NCBI GenBank assembly: GCA_033065855.1
Contig: JAVXUO010002858.1
Coordinates: 434,001-498,000, forward strand
Length of the DNA: 64,000 nucleotides
Origin: Escallonia rubra
Taxonomy: Eukaryota > Streptophyta > Magnoliopsida > Escalloniales > Escalloniaceae
Reading direction: 5' to 3'
Shown here: positions 10,325-23,500 of the stretch, one piece after another
Numbering within the stretch: the first letter of the stretch is position 1
Layout of the letters: every line of letters begins with the position of its first letter
Notes under the pieces: generated by a model
Seen by the model: the letters and a program-made list of their open reading frames with translations, nothing else
The model's database searches: none
What the model was told of the DNA's origin: nothing
Program-made: the position numbers and the translations under genes

Positions 10325-11330
10325 GGCATTGGGAATTCGGTTTCGCTTGGAAGGTTTCGATTTGAGGTGTATCGTTGGAGGTATCGACTTTTACCATGTT
10401 CTTTTATGTTATAAGTTGACAATCTGTTTAACTCTTATCTTCGTGGATGAGTTCAGATTTATGTGTTTTCATGGTATTGAATATGTGCACTTTTGGTTAA
10501 GATAGCGAGATTGAAAGTTCATCTAATGCAACTTGATATCTTCAGTGAAATCGCAGAGTTAGATACTAGAAAGTTAAATGACATTTATGTTCAGTATGGT
10601 ACCGTGAATCTAGTTGGTATCTGTTTTCTTGTGGTGACTCGTGTAATCAAGACTTGGAATACGAACTGCTTAAAATAATGTATTAATAGTTGAATAGTGC
10701 TACTGGTCAATCTTCTTAGAAGCATGTTGACTTAACTTATGTAAACTTGGAAAGTCTAAGCTTCTATTAACTAGACATTTAAATTGAAAAAAGCATTGCA
10801 GATGGCTAGAACAAAAATGCGTGCTGGCCTGAGAATATCCACTACATGCATTCTTAATGTTTAAAGATTGACTTGTGGTACTAGGCTTAACATAGCCTTG
10901 GATTGGGCCTGTCAGTTCTTTTGTACGTCTGCCCTTTTCCCTTTCATATCCTTCTATATTCATAACAGAATAGCACCTCTTGGTGTTCTAGCCTGAAGGT
11001 TAATGTGACCAAGAGAGTTGAATTCTGGTGGTTTTAATGATTTGGGATGCGAGGATGATGCTCTCGATGAAGGTATTCCCCTCAGTTCTTCTTTCAAGTG
11101 TATGACTGTTAGATGGTGGAAGGGTACCTTGTCCAGCCTTTCAACCTACTTTAATTCTGATTCTAAGGAAGTGGGTTCGTAGCTTACGTGGAGGTGGCAC
11201 AAAGGATATAGTCCGAGTCAGTTGCCAGTTATACAAAGTGGGACACATTGAGGGTAGAGTAAGGGCAGAGAGCAAGATAGGGCATGAGGGGTGGCAGTGC
11301 TGTGAGGACGAGGGCGGAGACAAATAGGGA
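10325..11330. other. Downstream flank of the 31K gene
   Basis: AT-rich sequence containing the 3' untranslated region. Candidate polyadenylation signals such as AATAATG near 10675 exist, but none is decisive. No further gene is seen. Confidence 0.35.
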
Positions 11331-12355
11331 TGACAGTCGACGATTCAAGCTAAGGTCCAAGTCAGGTCCGATGTCACGGTCCCATGATATGTCCAATGTC
11401 ACGGTCCAATTGTGTTCCTCTCTCTAGAATTCGGTAGCTCTGAATTCTAGAGTGAGAAAGTGTTTTTATCAGATGAAATTATGTCCAAAATGAAGTTCAA
11501 AGTCTACTATTTATAGGCAAAAGTATGTTTGTGTCATCAGCTGACACGTGTCGTCCCCTCGGAGTGACGTCATGAGGGGGTCACAAATGTCGGTGCTCCT
11601 TGGACTGTCAGTTCCCATATTCGCGATGCCTGCCCAACACAGTGTCGCTCTGCCTGTCTGAAAAGATTGACCACACAACATCGGCATGATCAGAGAACGC
11701 CCTTGCCCTAGCCACCGGTTCGAAGCCCTTATGGAGTCCCACAAGGGTGCGTTCAAGATACGCAGAGAACCCGACACTGGTGGGGGAGGGTCCTACGCCC
11801 AACTGTCAAGCAGACTAGGTGCGATGCCGTTTGAAGACCAGCTCCCTTCTTGGAGTGACTCGGAGGTCATCGTCCTGGAGGCATCGACGATCACTGGTGA
11901 TGTGAGTGCAATGTGGTCAGAGCTCAGGCGTGTCTAGTGTCATGCAAGCCGCCCCAGGCAGAGATAGTGTCTTTGAGAGCGAGCCTACCTCATGCCGGAG
12001 CACTGCAAGCAGAGCCCCTCAGAATGCCTCAGAATGCTGCACACTTTGGAGAGCGGGTTGAAGCATGTTCCTCGACCAAGGTGAGGGCGCATGCTGTGGT
12101 GAATAGATGGACCAATGTCGGGGACGCGGTAATGTGCCAGAGAATGGGGGGGCCCAGAGAGTGGGGGGGCACGACTGCGTTAACGGCGAGGTGAAAAAGT
12201 GTGGCAGTTGTATGAAGTGCCGGGGAGCACATAACATGGGAGCAGCGCACGAGTGCGGTGACGGGTGTTGCGGAATAGAGCATAGTGCCAGGGGCAAGTG
12301 ACATGGAAGGCGCACGGGCGCGACGACATCTTGTCGCGGAGTATGGCGTCGTGTT
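11331..12355 (-). repeat. LTR-like sequence, minus orientation
   Basis: Begins TGACAGTCGACG. On the minus strand it holds GCCTATAAATAG near 11513, an LTR-like promoter reading leftward, and GC-rich repeated modules to the right. No matching 5-bp target duplication was found and the second LTR was not identified, so the call rests only on the promoter and the overall look. Confidence 0.3.
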
Positions 12356-12787
12356 GGGGGCACGTGATGCATGAAACCGGCGCACGAGCTCGGCGATGTC
12401 TGTCGCAAAAGTGGCCGTCGTGCCGAGGGCGCGCGACGCATGAATAGGGTACGGGCGCAGCAACATCTGTCGCGGAAGTGGGCATCATGTCAGATCGGAG
12501 GCTCGTGACACATGAATGGCGCACGGGCGCAGGCAACAGGCGTCGTAGAGTCGTGCGGGCACGGCGATGTCTGTCACGGAAGTAGGCATCATGCCGGGGT
12601 TATGTGACGCATGAATGGCGCACGAGCACGGGCGTCAAGGAGTCGGTGCGCTGACGGGGCGACAGGCGCCGCGGACTCGGTGCGCGGACACTGGTGATAG
12701 GCGTTTTCGGAGACGGCGTGCCCATGGCGCTGGCCGAAGGTAAAAGGAAGTGAGCATTGATGGTTCAAAGGGAAAGGCCAAGGCCAA
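12356..12787. repeat. Degenerate ~80-bp GC-rich modules
   Basis: Repeated phrases such as GACGCATGAATGGCGCACG and TCTGTCGCGGAAGTGGGC recur about every 80 bp with strong divergence. The corresponding part of copy 2 is 29243-29669. No coding function is seen; long open frames here come from the GC-rich repeats. Confidence 0.5.
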
Positions 12788-14693
12788 CCCTCGGGGGAAG
12801 GCCAAGGCCGACCCCCCTTGGAGAAGACTGAGGCCGATCCCTGCCTCGGCCGAACCCCCTTAGGGAAGGCCGACACCGAACCCCCTTTGGGAAAGGCCAA
12901 GGCACGCTGACATTGATCACTTAGCGAAAAAGTGAGCTCGATGGCCGAGGTGCGATGAACACGTTTCCGTAAGTCACGCAAAAATAAGTTTTTTGGCCGG
13001 GAAGAAGCGCAAGAAAGGAAAGTAGGCAGAAAGTTCACGTGACTTGAGCGTGCGTCACTTTGACCTGTTGGGAGCGTTGAAAAATTGAACGTTGACTATG
13101 TCGACGTGTCATGGGTGCAACCACTATAGGTTGGGAACAAAATCCTTATATGATAATCTTGGACACGAATAGAATTGAGAACACTTCAACATAATTCCTT
13201 TCCCAAAAGCCTATGAAGCACGGGTGCCCTCGGGGGAAGGCCAAGGCCGACCCCCCTTGGAGAAGACTGAGGCCGATCCCTGCCTCGGCCGAACCCCCTT
13301 AGGGAAGGCCGACACCAAACCCCCTTTGGGAAAGGCCAAGGCGCGCTGACGTTGATCACTTCTCGAAAAAGTTAGCTTGATGGCCGAGGTGCGATGAACA
13401 CGTTTCCGTAAGTCACGCAAAAATAAGTTTTTTGGCCGGGAAGAAGCGCAAGAAAGGAAAGTAGGCAGAAAGTTCACGTGACTTGAGCGTGCGTCACTTT
13501 GACCTGTTGGGAGCGTTGAAAAATTGAACGTTGACTATGTCGACGTGTCATGGGTGCAACCACGATAGGTTGGGAACAAAATCCTTATATGATAATCTTG
13601 GACACTAATAGAATTGAGAACACTTCAACATAATTCCTTTCCCAAAAGCCTATGAAGCACGGGTGCCCTCGGGGGAAGGCCAAGGCCGACCCCCCTTGGA
13701 GAAGACTGAGGCCGATCCCTGCCTCGGCCGAACCCCCTTAGGGAAGGCCGACACCGAACCCCCTTTGGGAAAGGCCAAGGCGCGCTGACGTTGATCACTT
13801 CGCGAAAAAGTGAGCTCTATGGCCGAGGTGCGATGAACACGTTTCCGTAAGTCACGCGAGGCCGATCCCTGCCTCGGCCGAACCGCCTTAGGGAATGCCG
13901 ACACCGAACTCCCTTAGGGAAAGGCCAAGGCGCGCTGACGTTGATCACTTCTCGAAAAAGTTAGCTTGATGGCCGAGGTGCGATGAACACGTTTCCGTAA
14001 GTCACGCAAAAATAAGTTTTTTGGCCGGGAAGAAGCGCAAGAAAGGAAAGTAGGCAGAAAGTTCACGTGACTTGAGCGTGCGTCACTTTGACCTGTTGGG
14101 AGCGTTGAAAAATTGAACGTTGACTATGTCGACGTGTCATGGGTGCAACCACGATAGGTTGGGAACAAAATCCTTATATGATAATCTTGGACACTAATAG
14201 AATTGAGAACACTTCAACATAATTCCTTTCCCAAAAGCCTATGAAGCACGGGTGCCCTCGGGGGAAGGCCAAGGCCGACCCCCCTTGGAGAAGACTGAGG
14301 CCGATCCCTGCCTCGGCCGAACCCCCTTAGGGAAGGCCGACACCGAACCCCCTTTGGGAAAGGCCAAGGCGCGCTGACGTTGATCACTTCGCGAAAAAGT
14401 GAGCTCTATGGCCGAGGTGCGATGAACACGTTTCCGTAAGTCAGGCAAAAATAAGTTTTTTGGCCGGGAAGAAGCGCAAGAAAGAAAAGTAGGCAGAAAG
14501 TTCACGTGACTTGAGCGTGCGTCACTTTGACCGGTTGGGAGCGTTGAAAAATTGAACGTTAACTATGTTGACGTGTCGTGGGTGCAACCACGATAGGTTG
14601 GGAACAAAATCCTTAGATGATAATCTTGGATACTAATAGAATTGAGAACACTTCAACATAATTCCTTTCCCAAAAGCCTATGAAGCACAGGTG
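12788..14693 (+). repeat. 439-bp tandem repeat, four units
   Basis: The phrase CCCTCGGGGGAAGGCC starts at 12788, 13227, 13666 and 14255, giving periods of 439, 439 and 589 bp. The third unit contains an internal 150-bp partial duplication. The array ends at GTGCCCCACTTTGG near 14693. Copy 2 of the segmental duplication has one unit only (29670-30108). Repeated 84-88 residue open frames on the minus strand are by-products. Confidence 0.95.
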
Positions 14694-15139
14694 CCCCACT
14701 TTGGTCGACATATCAGCACCGGGTGTGTGTCCAGAATTATTTTTTATTTAAATTAAATTTCTGGATCTTGGGTGTGGCTTGGTTACGGCTGTGATAGGCA
14801 CTTAGGGTTTTTTGGCTAAGAGGAGAGAGGTAGAAGGTGGAGAAGAAACAACCTCCACTGAAGACCACCGGCACCGTAATAGCAGCGACTGGCGGTGTCC
14901 GATAGCAGCGGAGACCCGAGGTGCAGAGCTGTGGGCAATTCGCTGTTTATAATCCAGGGGTGACACTGTACCAACTTTCTGTTTACTTTTCTTAGTTACC
15001 AGCTATTGACTATCTTTTAAAATAGCCCCAATACTTTCAAGAAGTAATACTAATGCAAGAACTTGTACAAACTATACACTTTCACATCTCTATTACAGAC
15101 GCCAAATTAACAAACTCTCTTAGTGTTTGTTTGAAATTG
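14694..15139. other. Unique-looking segment in copy 1
   Basis: Matches 30109-30606 in copy 2. No gene or recognisable element. Confidence 0.4.
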
Positions 15140-15141
15140 TA

Positions 15142-16260
15142 CCCCCTCCGTCTCATAAAAATTGCACGCATTTGACTTGCACAAACTTTAAGGTGTTGGT
15201 CAAAAATGTTTTCTTTTCTAATCGTCACTAACAAGCGCCCTTTTACCATCTTACGCTCAATCCTTTTTGCTTCATTATCAAGAGTACTGATATATCACCA
15301 CCGTCGAGGCCTCAAGGCCCTCAACCGTCGAGGGTCTATAGCCCCATGGCCATCACTTCGACCACCTTCGGCACCGCCAAAATCCCCCACCACTTCAATT
15401 AACAGAATCCTCCACTACCACAAATTGCTGGATATTCAAAGTGTTGGATTTTTATACCAAGCTTAACCTACGAATTCGTACTTGTGATTTCCATTGTTGC
15501 CGATGAGGGTGTTGATTGCAGTGGGCTGTTCGCTGCCTCAAACCACTACCAATCACCATCACCATCACCATAATTTAATCCACCACCACTGATTTGCTTC
15601 CGGATTTAAACTCAAATCAAGTTGACTTCTAAATTGAATATTAAACCTGAGGACAAATATAGTTTATTGCTGGGGATTGAATCTGAAATACTCCATGTAA
15701 TTGAGATCGAAGCTTGAATTGATTGGATCATGCATCAAAGTCGCTTATGGGATGTGATGGCGATGGATGGTTGCGACAACCATGGCCGGGTGGTGACTAT
15801 GAGATGCGACAGCCGCGGTGGTCAGTGTGAGACAAGCAGCGGTGGGTCGTGGTGATCGAAGTGGTGACTGTGGCAATTGAAGGGGGATGGGGGGGGGCGG
15901 GGGGGGGTGGCTACTGTGGTGGTGGTAAATGGTTGCACAACTGTGGCTGGGCAGTGACTATGGGATGCTACAGTGATGGTGGTCAGAGAGGCAATGGCTG
16001 TGTGCTGTGGTGGTCGAAGTGGCGGCTGCGGCAAATGACGGGGGATAGAGAGGGCAGGAGGGGGGGGTGGGGGTGGTGCTGTGGTTGAGAAAGGAGGAGA
16101 AAGAAAAGTCTGAACAAACAAAAAAGAGGAGAGGTTTGGTTAATTAGAGAAGGGCATATGTGGAAGTTAATGAGAGTTATAGTCGAAGAAAGGAAAGTGA
16201 GAAATAATTTTTGGACAGCCAAAAAAGGAATCATGATCGATTATATTGGGACAGAGGGAG
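15142..16260. mobile_element. Non-autonomous Tc1/mariner element, Stowaway-like (copy 1)
   Basis: The ends are CCCCCTCCGTCTCATAAAA and, inverted, CTCCCTCTGTCCCAATATA, flanked by TA on both sides (15140-15141 and 16261-16262). The CTCCCTCCGTC terminus and TA target are diagnostic of plant Stowaway/mariner elements. At 1.1 kb it is longer than a typical Stowaway MITE but has no transposase. The interior is G/T-rich and low in complexity. Confidence 0.8.
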
Positions 16261-16262
16261 TA

Positions 16263-17021
16263 TTATTTTTGTTACACGCTAACACACAAATAATACGTTA
16301 ATAAACATTTGTCGTATTCCTGCCACAACTGTATTCTATCGAGATAATGACGTAGCCACACGCACACCCGCCCCGGAATCCGTGCTTCTTAGCCCAAGGC
16401 ACTTCTGAAGGTTACAAATGTGGGGTGTGTGTGTGTGTGTTGGTGGGTGAATGGGTGCGAGGGCAGGGGTTTTGAGATATTACTACATAACGAAGCTGTT
16501 TAGGCTAAATGACGGCAAAGGTACACTGTTGAGGGGGAGGCTTTTGGCATAGAGTGCTTGATTGCAAATCTGAAGGGGGAAGGGGTTGGTCCTCCGATGA
16601 TGTTCATATCTCTTATGAGGTCTGTGCAAAGGGATTATCTTTCGGGAGCCAATTGGTATTCTAGGTGGAATGTTAGAATGAAATGATTTAGTTTGATGTG
16701 TGCTGTGGTCTATGATGCACCGACACTTCCAAAAGGCTGTATGTTGTGTGCAACACCTCCCGTCACCGCCCCCCCCCCCCCCCCCGCCCCTCATACATAT
16801 GGTATAGGACACTACTGTACCGTGTCAGAACTTTTTGTTATTGATGTTTAGTTATCCGAGATATATAGGCCACGTCAACAGTGCCCTGGCATGCCCCGGC
16901 ACCTCCCAACACATTGATCGAGTTTTACTAGATGGATAACAGGGGGTTGTTTTGTTGGTTGTTTCCTTAGGATTTGGTATGTCTCATACATTATTAACTC
17001 TACAGTGTGATAATCCGAAGC
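16263..17021. other. Intergenic segment in copy 1
   Basis: Non-coding, with a C homopolymer run near 16771-16790 and a short GT tract near 16427. Copy 2 carries the same segment without the long C run. Confidence 0.35.
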
Positions 17022-17735
17022 AAGCCCTATTGCCAAAGCAACAGCGGCTTTAGCCAAAGCAAGCAGTAAACTTTGAACTTCGACACAGAAATCACCTCTT
17101 TTGGAATTGACTTTCCCTGGTTTCTCTCCTAAACTTTGGACCTCTCTCCCTCAATTACTGAAATCTTCATCACCTCGCCGTTGACCATAACACAGCCATA
17201 TTCGAGAACTGACTACAGTAGGTCCCACGATCTCTTCTCAAAATCTGCATCATCAACTTAAAAAAGAGCCTTGGATTGAAATTCGAGGTTGAACAATTGG
17301 CCTGTTAATTCGAATTTTATTCGACTTTAATTATTAGCTAACAGAAAAATGAGGGGAACCTTTGGTGTCAGAAACTACTGTTTTTCCTAGTTAAGATCAG
17401 TGTGTTGAGGTGGGGAATTGGAGATTTTACGACTGTTTTCTTGGTATGTACAGCCACTCTGTTGATGCCCCTATTTAATAAGCCATTACCACTCTCGGCA
17501 ATGGAACCGGTCAGATTTCTTCACCAATCTCGGCCCAAAACTCCTATATATCATTTCTCTTCCCCTTCTTATCCCTCTGTTTCACTCGAGTTTCGGCCAT
17601 GAGGAGCTTAGCCATGGGTGAGGAAGATGGGGGCTGACTAAAGACATCGGGTAGGGGTAATTTTATCCGTTAGGAATCAGTTTATATTGTTTCCGTTGGC
17701 AAAAGCCGCTATTGCTTTAGCAATAGGCTTGCCTA
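17022..17735. repeat. Foldback segment with ~33-bp inverted ends, possible MULE-type MITE
   Basis: The left arm around 17023-17057 (AAGCCCTATTGCCAAAGCAA...) and the right arm around 17699-17733 (...AAGCCGCTATTGCTTTAGCA) are inverted copies. In copy 2 the left arm is shortened and the right arm is intact (34662-34700). No clean target duplication was found, so the class is uncertain. Confidence 0.35.
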
Positions 17736-18568
17736 ATCATCTAATTGTCTTTGTCCCCTTCGACTTTTTGTTGATTTCTAGTACAAAATGGGAACATCCA
17801 AACATTGAATTGATCGCAAATAGTTATCTGAGATCAAGTCGATGTTTGTTTGACAAGTTAAATTAGGACAAAAACAATGAGCTCACAAATTGTCGAAGGG
17901 GAGAGAATTGGGAAATTAGGGAAGTACTTACTGACCTTGCCAAAAATATGTACGAGATGAAGAAAACTTAATTTTGCCAAAGAGCAAGTACACTTGTTCA
18001 AAATTTTAAATTTCTGGCCAATGAGTTTTGTTTGGGTCGGTTGTTGCCTTAGCTCACCTGCTTGAGTTGTATATTTAATTTTTTGCGATCTACTGAACTA
18101 CAATATGAGCCATGTTAATTGACCACTTATATTTCCCTCGAGAGTTCTGCTTTGTTTGCCAATTATACTTTCCTTATTATCTGGAGTTTCAACAAATGCA
18201 GGGGCCTCCTGGAAGTGGCTCCACCACAAACTAATTATTTGTATTTGTGGTACCCTGAGATATGTAGTTGGGCGGGAGAATATCTCAGCTTGGCATCACT
18301 ATCAACTGACTCGGATTTGCTGTTCTTCACTGAAGACTTAAAGAGTTTGTTGTTTTTGAAATCGTTGAAGTTGGTCTCTTGTACATTTTTAGCTTGAACC
18401 ATCTTAACAATATATAAATATGTTATTTAAACCACCCTTGAAGGACATTGCATCTGTTTTCACTCTTTTTGAGTGGTTGGTAGACCTCCTCCTCCTCGTC
18501 TTCTTCTCCTTGTGTAAATCATTTTGATAAGAAAAGTCTATACTTAATTCACTTCACTTGTTGTATAA
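17736..18568. other. Intergenic segment in copy 1
   Basis: Contains the empty site for the hAT element of copy 2 (TGTTTGCC at about 18152-18159). The short exon-like block at 18200-18300 (after TGCAG) shows no recognisable protein. Confidence 0.35.
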
Positions 18569-18663
18569 ATAATCTACCGTTGAAAGTTATCTTCTCGAGG
18601 CTTGAAATTGATTGTTAAAAGTGTGAATTAGCTTTTAACGGTAGATTATAACAATCAATTTTC
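18569..18663. repeat. Interleaved inverted repeats
   Basis: Arm A at 18569-18586 pairs with A' at 18632-18649 (17 of 18 bases). Arm B at 18604-18617 pairs with B' at 18649-18663. The order A-B-A'-B' is a pseudoknot-like layout, or two mutually exclusive hairpins. It is kept in copy 2 near 37010-37105. Confidence 0.6.
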
Positions 18664-18794
18664 ACCGGATGATTGCAATCTGTCAATTTTCTTCGCGCAC
18701 CGGTTTTTTTTTCCTCAACCCACCAAGATCAAATGAATATATCTGAAACCAGCACCAATAATCCACTTACCAGGCAATCAACCGACTTTTTTAT

Positions 18795-19464
18795 CCCAAC
18801 CCTGAAACCTTAGCACTTTCCCTTAACAACAATCCCGAACTCGCCTTTCTTGCGCTGTAAGACCAAACCAAATCTCCAGTTTTCCCCTTAGCTCAAAATT
18901 CTACTTATGGCTCCTCTGTTACCTTTACCCCTCTTGATGTTCAACAATTTCATAATGAACTCATGCTATACGTCAAACCGCCAATTGGTAGTTAACTCCA
19001 TGCTTTTGGTGGAACCCAAGTTGATGATCATGCACCTCTTTCCACTGAGCAGTCAAATGTAGGACAACCCCTAAATACTACATCTCTAGGGGGAACTCTT
19101 TTCACGGCACCAGACTTTGAACTTACTAAGGAAACCGGCCAATCCAACACAAGCTCTTTCCCACAAGGATCAAAACGAGAATGCTCAGACCTTGGAGAGC
19201 ACCAACTGGATCCAATGGCGTCCAAACGACCCAAAGTGACGTATGATGAACCACCTGATATCCCAGATGTTGGATACTGAAGACGTCATGGACAAGGTGG
19301 GACCTCTTTTTTATGAATTTTGCTATATAGCTATTGACTTCCACTACTATAGTATGGACATGGACGCGCCAAGCGTATTTGGTGAGGCGAGATCTCTAGC
19401 CACTTTTGCTTGTCAAGCCCGAATTGATGTGTATCAAGACTGGCTCCATGACGTTTTGTTGTAA
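18795..19464 (+). pseudogene. Decayed coding-like segment of unknown family (copy 1)
   Basis: A nearly open frame reads through phrases such as TPLDVQQFHNELMLYVKPP, SNVGQPLNTTSLGGTLFTAP and ECSDLGEHQLDPMASKRPKV, then continues in another frame with VFGEARSLATFACQARIDVY before a stop at 19464. The amino-acid composition looks like real protein rather than chance. The same interruptions appear in copy 2, so the decay came before the duplication. I do not recognise the family. Confidence 0.4.
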
Positions 19465-19506
19465 AGGGATCTCTACCCCCAAATCTTACTTCCTTTTGAC
19501 AATATG

Positions 19507-20571
19507 GCACTTTTGTTGTTGTTTTTTTAGGTTAAAACTACTCTTGCAAAACCATGGCATGTCATGATGTTCAAAATCTCCTGTAACATTGCTACACCAG
19601 CATTCTTATATATGCTTTCTCCTATTTATCAAAAAAAAAATCTCATGAAATAAAGTAATAATAAGGTTTATCTTGATGGTTCTCTTTTTCTTTCTTATCC
19701 TAGCTATTAGAGCAAATCCAGACTTATTACACGAATACATAACCACTTGGAGGACCAAGTGTAATAGAAAATTATTGTTTAATATATTTTAGCGACACAA
19801 AATTGTCACATAAATGTTAGTAACAACGAATTAATGATAAAATATTTTTAGTGATAATCTTTTGTCTATAAAATTGTTACACCACATATACCGTAATGCA
19901 GAGGATCTGTGTTCCCACTTGGATGATTCCTATATAACATTGCATTTGCTTACATGATGTAATTGGAACAAATTTGACAATATGATAAAAATAAAGACAC
20001 ATGTTGTTTCCAAGCAAGGCAGAAGGTCAAATCAAAATCAGACCTTAACAACCCTCTTTTACGTAGCTCGTGGCTCTTGCTAACGCCACTAGAAGGTCTA
20101 AGCGCACGACTCATAAGGAAACTTAAACGACACGGCCAGAGGTCAAGAACAAGCAGCACTAAAAGTAGTTCATGAACACAATACCAAGAAACCCAACTCC
20201 AAAACCAAATAATTCAAAAATAATGCACCTCGTAAGACACAACCATTTATAACTGAAATCACCAAGCACCCTCTAAGCAGCCTAGGAAAAAATTTCACAA
20301 GATACGAAGGGCGAAACTACAAAGAAGGGAAGAGGGAGTGAACATAATAGGGTGTGAGAGCCCTATCAACGACCACCTACAGCTAGAGGAGATAGTTAAA
20401 CCTATAGGAAACCTTAGCCACACACGTTGCAAATACAAAAGAGGGACACTTAGGGTTCTTGCTTCAATCTCGGCAAATCTACACAGATCTAATAGATTTA
20501 CGTGATCTATTCGATCTACTAAATATTCTCGATCTACAAAATCTGGCTTTGGATGTTTGATCAGTGCATAT
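19507..20571. other. Block present only in copy 1
   Basis: The homology between copies breaks at CAATATGGCA (19507 and 38080) and resumes inside the solo LTR (21634 and 38081), so copy 2 has lost about 2.1 kb or copy 1 has gained it. The block holds a CCACTTGG/CCAAGTGT hairpin near 19740 and AT-rich sequence. No gene is seen. Confidence 0.5.
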
Positions 20572-20576
20572 ATAGT

Positions 20577-23500
20577 TCCGACACCCTCAACCCCGGTGAC
20601 ATCACTAGGCTGAGTTATCGATCATAATCACAATCAACCCTGTGCAGAATATAAAGCAACTACACCTTCATACCTCATTAATTGACACTCCAAAATGCGT
20701 CCTTACAAAAAATTTCTTACGAACCTACATCATACTATAGCGGAAGACTTTAAAGTCCTTAAACAACATATACATTTACAATGAAATAAACGACTGTAGT
20801 CGTGTGACTATTATCAACTTATCTCACATCTTAGTTTTTATCTCACAATTTCTAGATTGTTCCATTTCCCTTCCTAGAGGATTCTTGTTGGTCAACCTTA
20901 TAGCCTGCACAATACAACGTAAGGAATGAGCGCAAATCGCCCAATAAAGACAACACGAGGAGTATCGTGTTCGAGTGACTCGAAGGTCTCGGAGGAATAA
21001 TAATCATCTCAACGATAATAATGAATCAAGAGTTGTAATAAATTTCAACATCAACATAAGTTGTCAAACGATATTTTCTTTCGTCAGACTGAGCGGCTTC
21101 AAGGCCCAACAGAACATCATCATTTCAACTTGGACAGGGACACGACAGACATTGACTATGCAAGTGTAATGCGAAAGAAAACAATTAAGCAAACACTAAT
21201 CATAGGAAACATACATAGTAAAAATCAACAACATCAATTAAAATTAATTGCAAATGCAGACTCGACTTGACTCGACCGACAGACTCTAGCGCGCGCTTCA
21301 TTCTTTTTGTCAGTTACTTTATTCTTCACTGACTACCAGTTACTCTACTTTCATTGGTCACTAGTTACTCCACTTTCACTGGTATTCAACTTATTGATAC
21401 TCCATTGCATGGGGTGTTCATATCAGTCTCAAGTAATTTAAGAGAGACACTGTCAACAAGAGGGGACTCACCACGAGTACCCCAACAGGGCGGACAAAGG
21501 GAAAAATTATTCCACCTTAAGTCCTCAACAACACAACTCAAACAAAATATATCGGTTTAAAAGATCAACCGGTGTTCAACATAACAACAAGAATTCAACA
21601 TAAGCATCATCAACAACGCAGACTTGGGAGAAACTTAACCACAAGTCCTCAACAACGTTCTCAACTAACAGAAATATCGGTCATCAATAATTGTCAACAT
21701 CTCACAACAACAATCCCACAATCACTACATAACATCATTAATCAACGACATGGCGGACTTGGGAGAAACTTAACCACAAGTCCTCAATGGTGTTCTTAAT
21801 CAAGAAAACTATCGGCTATCTGTAATTGCCAACATCTTACAATGACAACACAATCCCTATGCAATATCAACACCAACGTTGGGTATGCTAATCGAATCGA
21901 ACCATAGCATACTAGGACACGTATAAGTCTTACCAAACCTCATCAACAGGACGGACTAAGGGAATTTATTCTACCTTAAGTCCTCAACAACATACTTCAA
22001 GAAACGAATAACAGTCACAATGACTACCGGTGTTCAATCATAACAATAAGAATTTAACGTAAACGTCATCACTATGCCATGCTAACCAAAACAAGTAATT
22101 AGCACATAAGAACCGCATTGTCCTTACCTCTTTGGCTTACAGTCGAAGCAACTCGCAACCTCTGACCGCAACGAGCGGGATCACCTGATCAAATAAGACC
22201 TTGCTCGTCATGTCTTATTTAAACATCCACACATACTTTATACTACCCCTTCCCATTTACCCGCTCATAACGTTTTACGACAGCTAGTTAACCTGATCCC
22301 ATAATCGGATCTTTAACCAAGCCTTATAGACGCATTAGCGATAACAAACCTCTCATTTTTAACATATTAATATCATTCCTCACTTTCCACAATTCCGGAT
22401 GCTTAATAACGCGCGTTCCAAAAAATTTAGCCCTAACCTGACCACTTACCAAAATGCCCTGAGGGTTCACTAGCACCGCAACACCCCAAATCTGCTTCAA
22501 AAATAACCTTTCAGGTGTTTTACAACCCTTCTCGAACTAACAAGTCCTTCGGAAAATTTTATAGGAAAAATTACCAAAATGGCCCATAGGGGTTTCCGGT
22601 ACCAGAAAAAAAATCTCAAAACCACTTTAAAATGCTATTTTAATCGTGTCGAAATCATTTTTGAGCTAAGAAGAATTTTAGAAAATTTTTGCCATCCCGA
22701 ACTGGTGTCCAGGCCGAGCGCTTAAAAGCCAGTTCGGCTGAAAATGACTAACAACTTCGGAATGACCCAAAATTTTGGAAAATGGAACGTCTCAGCAGGG
22801 TCCTCATAAAATTTTCGGGTCAAACTGCGCTAGTTTGATATTTAAAATTTTCACTGTAAATTTCCAAAATCACAGCATCCGTTAACCCCCTTCGCGATCT
22901 CGAAAAAATTCGAAAATTTTCCATAATATAGGTCTCCTAAAAATAACTAGGGTCTTTTTATTTTTATTTTCAGTTTGGCTAAATCTGACCCCAACTATTT
23001 TTAAAAATTTGGATTAGAAACTATTCATTTAATTTTCCACTTTTAGCGACGCTTACAGTTACTGTTCATATTAAAACACACTATTTCACCTCCACAGCAC
23101 ACAATCTTCATCTTCAACCTCTCTCCCCCTCATTCCCGATTGCAAAACTCACACCAACTCCACATTTTCATCAATTTTTATGCACAAACCCACCATAATT
23201 CAACCTTTAACACTCATTTAACATACATCACAACCCATTAATCCACTTGAAATTCATTTACTACTTCACCCGTAACACACCCATACACCAACACTTAGAA
23301 CACACACTAAACACACTCTAAACACTCACTGAACATGGAACCCTAACTAATTTTTCTTTTTTTTCATTCTAAGCTCTCGTATACACCAACTATAACAAAA
23401 TTCATCACAATCTCCCTCTCCCCCAAACACATATACACACCGAAACACACACACAAACACTGCATATCTTCAACTGAATTTAAACCCAAAATTTTCACAT

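Noticed and set aside
11331-12355. Complete solo LTR with target duplication
   Set aside because: No right end with a matching 5-bp repeat could be found, so only an LTR-like region is called.
12019-12536. Several overlapping minus-strand frames rich in Cys, Arg and Pro
   Set aside because: Overlapping frames in a GC-rich degenerate repeat; stop codons are rare there by composition.
13211-14505. Repeated 84-88 residue minus-strand open frames (PKGGSVSAFPKG type)
   Set aside because: They recur with the 439-bp tandem unit and have no domain; they are by-products of a GC-rich repeat.
17402-17602. 66-residue frame present in both copies
   Set aside because: Conserved only because of the segmental duplication; no domain and no exon borders.
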